From Flavobacterium petrolei (GTDB taxonomy: Bacteria > Bacteroidota > Bacteroidia > Flavobacteriales > Flavobacteriaceae), in assembly GCF_003314435.2 (NCBI RefSeq), contig NZ_QNVY02000001.1, positions 930,001 to 994,000 on the forward strand: 64,000 nucleotides of DNA, read 5' to 3'. The number at the start of each line of letters is the position of its first letter. Within the stretch, counting starts at the first letter, position 1. Of this stretch, positions 18,322-25,541 are shown piece by piece. The translations under genes were made by a program, and so were the position numbers. The notes beneath the pieces are model-generated. The model ran no database searches. It saw only the letters and a program-made list of their open reading frames with translations, and was not told the DNA's origin.

Positions 18322-19589
18322 TATTTTTTCAATCTAATTAGTGGTTTCAAAACAATACAATATAAAACAATCACTACTATTTCAATGAAAATCGTGGCTA
18401 AAAAAGCGCCTTGAAGTCCCACATTTTTAATAAATATAAAAAAAACAAGCATGCTAAAAACAGATGATCCAATGGTTATGTTTATATATTCTTTATTTTT
18501 ATCCAAAGCAAAAAGCAATTGTTTTAAAGCAATGGAAACAGCCATAAACAATGGAATTATCAAACCTGTTTTAAAAAAAACATTCATCTGAACCAATTCA
18601 TCTGAACCAATATTAAAAAACAATAAAATAGGCTTAGTACACACAAATGCAACAATTACTAACAATACCACTACCGCATAATTAAGACCGTAATACCGCA
18701 ACCAATGTGTAATGCCATGTTTAAGATTTTTATGTATTTGCAAACAAACATCAGCATAAATAAAATTAAAGAACATTTGTAAATAAGTCCTAAAAATCAT
18801 TACAATTTGATCTATAATTCTATACTGTCCTGCCATTACATTTCCTCCCAGATAACTAATAATCATTATGGGAAGATATTGATAAAAAGACAAAAATAAC
18901 TGGGATATTGTTAAAGAAAACTCTTGCCTCAATAACACTAAAGCATCTTTAGAAACAGTAGAATAAAACCGTAAATTGTATTTTTTTATCAAATAAAGTA
19001 AGCCTATGCTGCTAGAGACAATTAATCCGAGACCCAAATAAGCGTTGACATACTTGTAATCGTCCTTAGTATTGATAAAAGTAAATACACCCACTACATA
19101 AATTAGTTTGGATACAATATTAATAAATGAAATCCATTTGTAATTTTCTAATCCTTGAAAAACCCAGGTAGGGTTAATAACTTGGCCCAATACATACGAC
19201 AAACTAAAAAAGAAAACCATTTGTTCCTGGTTAAAAAAAGGAACAAACCAAATCAAAAAAAAAGCAGCAAAAAGTAAAATGACAAGCAAAAAAAATTTCA
19301 TTACATAGATCGAAACTATTTTTTGATTGATAACTTCAAGGTTGTTTCTAGTAATTGCAATAGCTTTGGTCCCATTGATATAAGAACCATAATCTACCAA
19401 AACATTAAATATTAAAGCAAAGGAAAAACCAACGCCAATTTTTCCTAGCCCTTCTTTTTCGCAAATCGCTACCAAATAAGGCATGACCACAAGCGGACTA
19501 ATCAAATTTACAATTTGACCAATTCCATAAATAGTACCGTTTTTAATTCTACTATTTTTCAATACCTGTAGACCTATTGATTTAAACAA
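18321..19589 (-). CDS. Oligosaccharide flippase family protein (Wzx)
   Basis: 422 residues with 12 likely membrane helices, polysaccharide-biosynthesis transporter (MATE/MOP) type. The N-terminal GTIYGIGQIVNLISPLVVMP and GLGKIGVGFSFA are typical of Wzx proteins. It moves undecaprenyl-linked repeat units to the periplasmic face. The start is TTG at 19589: a TATATTTG box at 19614-19607 leaves a short leader and no ATG fits. It is the first gene of an operon with wzy and a GT4. Confidence 0.88.
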   Translation of the reverse strand: MFKSIGLQVLKNSRIKNGTIYGIGQIVNLISPLVVMPYLVAICEKEGLGKIGVGFSFALIFNVLVDYGSYINGTKAIAITRNNLEVINQKIVSIYVMKFFLLVILLFAAFFLIWFVPFFNQEQMVFFFSLSYVLGQVINPTWVFQGLENYKWISFINIVSKLIYVVGVFTFINTKDDYKYVNAYLGLGLIVSSSIGLLYLIKKYNLRFYSTVSKDALVLLRQEFSLTISQLFLSFYQYLPIMIISYLGGNVMAGQYRIIDQIVMIFRTYLQMFFNFIYADVCLQIHKNLKHGITHWLRYYGLNYAVVVLLVIVAFVCTKPILLFFNIGSDELVQMNVFFKTGLIIPLFMAVSIALKQLLFALDKNKEYINITIGSSVFSMLVFFIFIKNVGLQGAFLATIFIEIVVIVLYCIVLKPLIRLKK

Positions 19590-19606
19590 GATGATGTGAT
19601 TTATTA

Positions 19607-19642
19607 CAAATATAATATATGGAGTGTAATTCTTGTTTCAAA
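19607..19642 (-). promoter_or_regulatory. Promoter of the wzx-wzy-GT operon
   Basis: Minus strand: TATATTTG (19614-19607) with TTTG at 19642-19639, spacing 24 bp. The predicted start of transcription is about 10 nt before the TTG start codon at 19589. Confidence 0.5.
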
Positions 19643-19684
19643 TTCATTTTTAAACCAAACCTACGCTTCATTAATCCAAAAAAA

Positions 19685-19703
19685 AGAGCCACAAACTGTG
19701 ACT
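19685..19703 (-). terminator. Rho-independent terminator of the lipoprotein gene
   Basis: Inverted repeat GAGCCACA / TGTGACTC with one mismatch and a 3-nt loop, followed on the minus strand by a run of eight or more Ts. It lies 21 bp after the stop of the gene at 19724. Confidence 0.6.
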
Positions 19704-19723
19704 CCATATAACTTTAAAATCGG

Positions 19724-20272
19724 TTATTTAATAAGCAATTGAATCTGATCATAAAGTGCTTTTTCTGAATAAAATAATGGATCGTATCTTCCGTCTTCAG
19801 ACTGAATATTTTGAACAACTGATTTGTTTTTTTCCAAAATTTTAACGCAATCATTTGGAATAAAATAGTCGAAGAACAAGGAGTCTTTAGCTTCAAAAAT
19901 TTTGCTAAAATAATTCATTTTAAAGTTTTGAATACTGATCTCTTTTTGCTTCTCATTGGTTCCAAAATCAATTCTTATGTAATTTGGAATTACATCTTGG
20001 GGCAGGATAAAAACAATATCTTGGGGCTTATCACTAGCTTTTACAGCAACCCAAACCGAATTGTCTTCTTGATAAGGAGCTTCGTAGTCATCTTGACTAT
20101 AATACATCTGAAAATTATCATCTTCCCTAACTGTGGCAGTCAAGGTGATTTTAAAGCTGTTTTTATTCGTTTCAACCTCAGCGGGATTTACTACTGTTTT
20201 GATCTCTTCTTTTTTACAAGAACTAAATACTATTGATAAAATCAAGCATGCAAAAAATATTTTTTTTTTCAT
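19724..20272 (-). CDS. Hypothetical lipoprotein in the polysaccharide locus
   Basis: 182 residues with a lipoprotein signal: a hydrophobic core then IVFSSCKKEE, giving a lipidated Cys at residue 19. I do not recognise the mature domain. It is rich in Asp, Glu and Lys with alternating beta-like segments (KITLTATVREDDNFQMYYSQ, then IRIDFGTNEKQKEISIQNF), suggesting a beta-sandwich. Because it sits between the flippase and the Wzz-like gene on the same strand, it may have an accessory role in glycan export, but it has its own terminator and could be unrelated. Confidence 0.7.
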   Translation of the reverse strand: MKKKIFFACLILSIVFSSCKKEEIKTVVNPAEVETNKNSFKITLTATVREDDNFQMYYSQDDYEAPYQEDNSVWVAVKASDKPQDIVFILPQDVIPNYIRIDFGTNEKQKEISIQNFKMNYFSKIFEAKDSLFFDYFIPNDCVKILEKNKSVVQNIQSEDGRYDPLFYSEKALYDQIQLLIK

Positions 20273-20377
20273 TTTTTTAAAGTTTTTGGCATTGTTGCTT
20301 TTTAAAACCTTTACAAAATACCAGCTATTTAACTATTAATTTACTCTTTTAAATAATCCATTACCTCCATAAAAACA

Positions 20378-21367
20378 CTATTTGCTTTCGTTTGCAATTA
20401 ATGATTGCTTTTTATAAAATACTATGAAAGAATGGACTAAAACATAAAGTATAATAAATAATAATGGCAGTGCTATCTTTCTGTTTCCATGAAGCAAACC
20501 TGTTTTTTTTATGTTTGTCGTTGTGCTAATGTCTTTTATAATCTTATCACTTCCTAAGAGATTGATTTGGTGTATTCCTTGTTCTACAACCAATTGATCT
20601 TTTGTTTTAATAATATCATTGAGCTGAGTATTTTCATTGTAATACACTAACTTATCACTTTTTTGAGAAGCATTTGCAGCAGTTGAAAAAGAACCTAATA
20701 CATTGTTTATTTGAGAGATAATTGTGTCATTTTGCTTCATTTTGACCTCAATATTCTTTAAACTTGCCACTTGAATTTTTTTATAATGATCGGATTCATT
20801 AAGAAAACGTAAAAGTGGCTCAGTCATTTCTTTATCAACAACTGCGCGATCTGTTACAAAAGAAATGGTGTGGTAAGAGTAGTTTTTACTAGTCACATTA
20901 TCCTCAATAATTTTTTTGATATCGCCATTGTCTGCCATTAACTTGATTAACTCAAAATTTTCTGGTGTATTTCTAATAAAATTGTATACATCAGCAATGG
21001 GCTTGATTTGTATTTTATTTAAACGTTTGGGTCGCAAAATCCCAACAACATTTTTCAAGAATACAGTATCTCTTGATTTAATTTTTGATTCAATCAAATC
21101 AACTTTTGAGTACAAATAATCAACACTACCAAAATTAGGCTGAACAATAATTAAATTGTCATAACTTTTTTGTGTCTTGTCTAAATAAAAACCCAAACCA
21201 AATCCAACAAGAACCAGAACAGAAACTAGTATTGCATTGCGAATAAAAAACTGAATTCCTTTAAAAATTGAGGAGGCAATCCCATCAAAAAAACTTCCTA
21301 TTTTTTTTGAAACGTGATTCAAATCAATTTCTTGATCCTCTTGGTTATTGGGTTGGTTAGTGTTCAT
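20378..21367 (-). CDS. Two-helix membrane protein, putative Wzz-like chain-length regulator
   Basis: 329 residues. The layout is a cytosolic N-terminus of about 40 residues, a membrane helix at about 41-62 (ending GLGFYLDK), a long extracytoplasmic region of about 230 residues with coiled-coil-prone segments, and a second helix near 299-318 followed by a short basic tail. This is the topology of Wzz/PCP proteins that set polysaccharide chain length. The usual Pro-rich motif before helix 2 is not evident (only KIALPLLF), so the call rests on topology and location. It starts 9 bp after the DUF6909 gene, so they share a transcript. Confidence 0.5.
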   Translation of the reverse strand: MNTNQPNNQEDQEIDLNHVSKKIGSFFDGIASSIFKGIQFFIRNAILVSVLVLVGFGLGFYLDKTQKSYDNLIIVQPNFGSVDYLYSKVDLIESKIKSRDTVFLKNVVGILRPKRLNKIQIKPIADVYNFIRNTPENFELIKLMADNGDIKKIIEDNVTSKNYSYHTISFVTDRAVVDKEMTEPLLRFLNESDHYKKIQVASLKNIEVKMKQNDTIISQINNVLGSFSTAANASQKSDKLVYYNENTQLNDIIKTKDQLVVEQGIHQINLLGSDKIIKDISTTTNIKKTGLLHGNRKIALPLLFIILYVLVHSFIVFYKKQSLIANESK

Positions 21368-21376
21368 CCTATCTTT

Positions 21377-23056
21377 TTATTTTACGTTGAAAATTTGTTC
21401 CAATATCTTAATCGTAATCAAATAGGTAGGTTTTACACCTGTTGTTCCCAATCCTCCTGAAGCTAATGTGCTTCCGGTTTCCAAAGGATTATCCGATGCA
21501 TAATACGCATATCTAACCTTCACATCATGAGGAACACTTTTTCTGATTTTAGAAGCGGATTGAATCGCTTTTTGGTAATAAGAACCTTCCATTTCCAATC
21601 CTATAATTCCCCAAGTCGACTCATGGAAAAACTTCAATAAATCTCGGTTTTGCAGTGAAGTTCCCAAAACGGTAACCATTGGTCCGGCAAAAACAGCAAT
21701 GTCATTTCCTTCAAACATATCAGCAGTCAATTCATTTTCGAAAAAATAATTATCCGCCGTTCCTTCATTGATGTGCGCATTTGGAATCATGATATCTCCT
21801 TTTCCACCTTCCAGAATTCCAGCTTTTCCCATGATAGAAACTGATTCCACATTCAATAAAATGTCTTTTTTAAACGGTTTCAACAGCTCATCAATGGTTT
21901 CATACGCTTGTTCTCCAAACGCATAATCCATAACAATCAATACTGGTTCTTTGTCACCGATATTTGCTTTAGGAAAAGATGTTTTTGCCCAATCAATTTT
22001 TGCGGTATCAAAAATCTGTACGTCGATATTTGTTCCTGATGTATCCGGCAACGAAATCATTCCGCATTTCAACGCAACTTCTTCCACTTGGTTTCGAACC
22101 GCATTGGCACCGGACTTACTCAATTCTTCATAAATAAAGAAATCAGATTTGTCTTTGAACTTGGTTTTCAAAACTTCCGTTGCAAAAATAGAATTCATCA
22201 CACTGTGCATGTTCGCACTGATTACGTGAATTGGACGGTCTAAAAGTTGGTTTTCTTTCAAAACCTCCTTAATGTTAGTAGCCCAAATTTCGCCGTGGAT
22301 ATGGTGTCCCAATCGTTCTCTCAAAATAGGACTGAAAGTGATTGTTCGCTTATTATCATCTACAATTTCTTCGATGGCAAGTTTCCCCAACCAAAAGATA
22401 ACATGCAAGAAACGATCTGGCGCAGCAGCTGAACCAAAAGCGTCATAAATATCCAATACTTCTTCAAATGTTCTTCCCAGAATATTGGCAGCGTGCGAAA
22501 TAGCTTTCTCTTTTTCTACCAAAGTCAGTTTCTTCTTTTGAGAAACCGCTTGTTCCAGTTTGAACCAATCGCGGGAAACCTCACCAGCATCATCCAGTAA
22601 AACTCTGTTTCTAATTTTGTGTGATTCAATAAATATAAAGGTCAAATGCGTCAGAATATCATAAATATCCGAACGTCCTCTTGTAATCTCCACATTCATT
22701 TGCTCCTCATCGATACGGTAACAATTACGACGTCTTTTTGGCGGTACAATCGCCTGAAAATGCGATTTAGAATACCCTTCATCGGATGTTAAATTGATAA
22801 ATCGACATTCTTCAATTCCTACCGGAAGACGTTCAATTACATATAAAAGTCCGTTCAATTCTACTTTTTCTTCAGCAATATTTCCATAAATTTCTGGTCG
22901 CAATGCTAATAATGCTTCGCGCAAGGTATCGCCTGAAATTCCCATAGGTTTGTAAAATCCCCTGTTAAAAAGGTGACGCATCGTGATGTACATTTTTTCA
23001 ATTGCTGCCGATGATTCTTGCGCTCTGGAGCGAGATATATTTTTTGTTTCTTTCAT
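21377..23056 (-). CDS. DUF6909-type protein with nucleoside-phosphorylase-like C-terminal half
   Basis: 559 residues, soluble. I recognise it as a conserved Bacteroidota protein usually labelled hypothetical or DUF6909. The N-terminal half is helical and basic (VPPKRRRNCYRIDEEQMN near 124-141). The C-terminal half looks like a purine/uridine phosphorylase or MTA/SAH nucleosidase fold: GKAGILEGGKGDIMIPNAH, then IAVFAGPMVTVLG, and GIIGLEMEGSYY near residue 490, where phosphorylases have the ribose-binding Met-Glu. The likely ligand is a nucleoside-like molecule; this is inference. It has its own strong promoter and precedes the Wzz-like gene. Confidence 0.7.
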   Translation of the reverse strand: MKETKNISRSRAQESSAAIEKMYITMRHLFNRGFYKPMGISGDTLREALLALRPEIYGNIAEEKVELNGLLYVIERLPVGIEECRFINLTSDEGYSKSHFQAIVPPKRRRNCYRIDEEQMNVEITRGRSDIYDILTHLTFIFIESHKIRNRVLLDDAGEVSRDWFKLEQAVSQKKKLTLVEKEKAISHAANILGRTFEEVLDIYDAFGSAAAPDRFLHVIFWLGKLAIEEIVDDNKRTITFSPILRERLGHHIHGEIWATNIKEVLKENQLLDRPIHVISANMHSVMNSIFATEVLKTKFKDKSDFFIYEELSKSGANAVRNQVEEVALKCGMISLPDTSGTNIDVQIFDTAKIDWAKTSFPKANIGDKEPVLIVMDYAFGEQAYETIDELLKPFKKDILLNVESVSIMGKAGILEGGKGDIMIPNAHINEGTADNYFFENELTADMFEGNDIAVFAGPMVTVLGTSLQNRDLLKFFHESTWGIIGLEMEGSYYQKAIQSASKIRKSVPHDVKVRYAYYASDNPLETGSTLASGGLGTTGVKPTYLITIKILEQIFNVK

Positions 23057-23078
23057 TTTCTACTTATTTTCTAACCTT

Positions 23079-23111
23079 CAAAGGTAAGACATTTATTTAC
23101 TTTTTAACAAA
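23079..23111 (-). promoter_or_regulatory. Promoter of DUF6909 and the Wzz-like gene
   Basis: Minus strand: -33 TTTG (23111-23108), 21-bp spacer, -7 TACCTTTG (23086-23079), 22 bp before the ATG at 23056. A full match to the Bacteroidota consensus; it overlaps the last codons of the GH3 gene. Confidence 0.7.
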
Positions 23112-24580
23112 TCCACTATATTTCTATCATTCGAAAGTCTAGGGATTTTATTTTGACCGCCCAGTTTTCCAATCGATTTCATATAGTCCTGAAAACCGTT
23201 TTTAACCACTTTGGTAACTACCACTTTTTGCAACACTTTGCCCACAATCAAATCATCATAATACATGTTTTGTTTTCGCATGGCATTGTCTAACGCTTCC
23301 GCAAAAGATACGCTGTCTTCCGGTTCGTTTTCAAATTCAATAAACCATTCGTGATACGGTAATCCTGCTGCGGGATTGATTTGCGGCGCCACCGTAAATT
23401 CATTGATTCGGATTGTAGTTCCAATAATTGCTTCCTGTAGCGCACTTTCCACTTCTTTCCCAATTACATGTTCTCCAAAAGCCGAAATATAATGCTTGAT
23501 TCTTCCCGAGACAATTATTCGGTACGGTTTTAAACTGGTAAACTGAACCGTATCGCCAATATTATAGCCCCAAAGTCCCGCATTGGTAGAAATTATCAAA
23601 ACATAATTCACTCCCAATTCCACTTCGCCAATCGTATATCGTTTTGGATTTTGACTATAAAATTCATCCGATTTTATAAATTCATAAAAAATTCCAGAGT
23701 TCAAAAGCAGTAACATTCCTTTTTCCTTTTGCGAATCCTGATATGCAAAAAATCCTTCCGAAGCCGGAAATAACTCAATACTATCTACTTTTCGTCCAAT
23801 AAGATTTTCAAATTTGGCGCGATACGGTTCATAATTGACGCCGCCATAAATAAACAAATTGAAATTTTTGAAGATTTCTCCCACCGGCTTGCCTCCCTTT
23901 TGATGCAATTTTTCAAAATACATTTGCACCCAAGATGGAATCCCGGAAATTACAGCCATATTTTCGTTATAAGTTTCCTCGACAATCGCATTTACTTTGG
24001 TTTCCCAATCCTCGATACAGTTGGTCTCCCAAGAAGGCATTCTGTTTTTTTGAAGGTATTTTGGAACAAAATGCGCCACAATTCCAGACAATCGCCCTAA
24101 TTTAACGCCATTTTTTTCTTCTAAAATGGGACTTCCTTGTAAGAAAATCATTTTCCCGTCAACAAAATCAGCTTTTCCAGTTTCATGAATATAATGCAGA
24201 ATCGCATTGCGAGCAGCCTCAATATGATACGGCATCGATTCCTTAGTTAGCGGAATATATTTGGCTCCGGAAGTCGTTCCGGAAGTCTTGGCAAAATAGA
24301 GCGGTTTTCCTTTCCATAGGACGTTTTCCTCCCCTTTTACCACCTTATCCACATACGGTTTTAACGCTTCATAATCACGAACTGGAACTTGTTTGGCAAA
24401 ATCCTTCTCATTTTTTATTTGGTCAAAATGATGGTCGATACCAAATTGTGTTTGCTTCGCATCTTTGATTAATTTTTGTAAAACCTTCTTTTGAGTTTCA
24501 ACAGGATTATTGGCCCAAAGTTGTGTTTTCTTGTATATTTTTTGTGCAAATATTTTGGCTGCAATTGATTTTATTGACAT
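23093..24580 (-). CDS. GH3-family acyl-adenylate/acyl-amido synthetase
   Basis: 495 residues, full length for bacterial GH3 proteins (related to plant GH3 auxin-conjugating enzymes, adenylate-forming). The phosphate-binding loop is FAKTSGTTSGAKYIPLT (about 92-108). LFPASEGFFAYQ (near 270) corresponds to the acyl-adenylate motif, and YNIGDTVQFTSLKPYRI (near 337-353) to the following conserved region. It would join a carboxylic acid to an amine via an adenylate; the bacterial substrates are unknown. It lies 38 bp after the M23-like fragment gene on the same strand, probably in one operon. Confidence 0.88.
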   Translation of the reverse strand: MSIKSIAAKIFAQKIYKKTQLWANNPVETQKKVLQKLIKDAKQTQFGIDHHFDQIKNEKDFAKQVPVRDYEALKPYVDKVVKGEENVLWKGKPLYFAKTSGTTSGAKYIPLTKESMPYHIEAARNAILHYIHETGKADFVDGKMIFLQGSPILEEKNGVKLGRLSGIVAHFVPKYLQKNRMPSWETNCIEDWETKVNAIVEETYNENMAVISGIPSWVQMYFEKLHQKGGKPVGEIFKNFNLFIYGGVNYEPYRAKFENLIGRKVDSIELFPASEGFFAYQDSQKEKGMLLLLNSGIFYEFIKSDEFYSQNPKRYTIGEVELGVNYVLIISTNAGLWGYNIGDTVQFTSLKPYRIIVSGRIKHYISAFGEHVIGKEVESALQEAIIGTTIRINEFTVAPQINPAAGLPYHEWFIEFENEPEDSVSFAEALDNAMRKQNMYYDDLIVGKVLQKVVVTKVVKNGFQDYMKSIGKLGGQNKIPRLSNDRNIVDLLKSK

Positions 24581-24618
24581 TTTTATTTTTGTTCTTTAAA
24601 AGATAAAAGTCTGTTTTT

Positions 24619-25116
24619 TTACTCTTTTTTTGATTTTTTAGAAAGCGAATTTTTCTCTTCTTTTGCTACTTGTTCCCGCAATTCCAGTTCCTGTTTGGAG
24701 GGAGATAAATCAACTGGTGTACTAATTTCATCTGCTGCTTCCAATATCGAGTCTTTATTGAATTTTGCATATTCTAATTCTCCTGTCAACACTTTCTGAA
24801 TAGATTTGATATACGCTTCATTTCTCTTCAAAGCTTTTGACAAAGAATCTGATTTTAAAGCCAGTTCCATGGCCTCTTTCTTTAATTTTGAAGAAGAATA
24901 GCCCGGTATAAATTCTCGTAAAGGAGTGAAAGCAATAATAAAAGTGGTAACAAATGTAATAATTATTGCTCCTAAAGTTGCTACCACAAAAACGTTCATT
25001 AAAGTAAGTTTCAACGAAAAAGTTTCTTCAAAAGTATCTTCGTTTAGTATGATTAAACGTCGTTTATTGAATAGTTTTTCTTTGATTTTTTTTCGTTTTT
25101 GTCTTTTCTTGGACAT
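24619..25116 (-). CDS. M23-peptidase-type N-terminal membrane protein lacking the peptidase domain
   Basis: 165 residues. A basic N-terminus (KKRQKRKKIKEK), the conserved RRLIILNEDTFEETFSLKLT (18-37), one membrane helix at about 40-68, then TPLREFIPGYSSSKLK and a coiled-coil region. From memory this is the N-terminal part of a flavobacterial M23 (LytM) family of about 320 residues that usually sits next to a GH3 gene. Here the frame ends in a Lys/Ser-rich tail 38 bp before GH3, and no HxxxD or HxH zinc motif follows. It is either a natural short paralogue or a truncated gene. A TATATTTG element is 18 bp upstream. Confidence 0.7.
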   Translation of the reverse strand: MSKKRQKRKKIKEKLFNKRRLIILNEDTFEETFSLKLTLMNVFVVATLGAIIITFVTTFIIAFTPLREFIPGYSSSKLKKEAMELALKSDSLSKALKRNEAYIKSIQKVLTGELEYAKFNKDSILEAADEISTPVDLSPSKQELELREQVAKEEKNSLSKKSKKE

Positions 25117-25133
25117 ATAAATTGATTATTGAA

Positions 25134-25141
25134 CAAATATA
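25134..25141 (-). promoter_or_regulatory. -7 element upstream of the M23-like/GH3 operon
   Basis: Minus strand TATATTTG, matching TAnnTTTG, 17 bp before the ATG at 25116. No clear -33 box. Confidence 0.45.
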
Positions 25142-25274
25142 ACAATTAATGTCGTTGCTTGTATTGCCTTGTTTTTCTTGATTATTGCAAACCACAATTA
25201 ATTTTTAATAAATTTTTAACGCAGTTGAAACCAAATAAATGCGTCAAAATGAATTTCCGTAAACTAATTCTATA

Positions 25275-25282
25275 TACCTTTG
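25275..25282 (+). promoter_or_regulatory. -7 element upstream of tatA
   Basis: TACCTTTG matches TAnnTTTG, 46 bp upstream of the tatA ATG. A -33 box at normal spacing is not evident. Confidence 0.45.
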
Positions 25283-25328
25283 CTTTCAAGTTTATTACAA
25301 ATTTGCTTCGGCAATAAATTATTCTATC

Positions 25329-25502
25329 ATGGGAAGATTAGGTGTTACAGAAATCCTCGTTATATTAGCGATTGTTTTATTACTTTTTGGTGGTAAAAAA
25401 ATCCCGGAACTTATGAAAGGTTTAGGAAGCGGAATCAAAGAATTCAAAAACGCAGCCAAAGACGGTCAGCCAGCTGATAAAAAAGAAGAAGAAACAAAAT
25501 AA
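25329..25502 (+). CDS. tatA: Twin-arginine translocase subunit TatA/TatE
   Basis: 57 residues, ATG at 25329 and stop at 25500-25502. Typical TatA architecture: a short N-terminal membrane helix (residues 6-20, [15 protein letters not shown]), hinge [13 protein letters not shown] with the conserved FGxxKIPE pattern, an amphipathic helix ([12 protein letters not shown]) and a charged tail. It forms the pore-like component of the Tat system for folded proteins in the inner membrane. TatC is not in this window. It ends in a strong bidirectional terminator shared with tex. Confidence 0.93.
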   Translation: MGRLGVTEILVILAIVLLLFGGKKIPELMKGLGSGIKEFKNAAKDGQPADKKEEETK

Positions 25503-25506
25503 AAAA

Positions 25507-25533
25507 AAGGCTTTTCATAATTTGAAAAGCCTT
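25507..25533. terminator. Bidirectional terminator between tatA and tex
   Basis: Perfect 10-bp stem AAGGCTTTTC / GAAAAGCCTT with loop ATAATTT, flanked by A and T runs on both sides. It serves the convergent tatA and tex transcripts. Confidence 0.9.
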
Positions 25534-25541
25534 TTTTTTGT

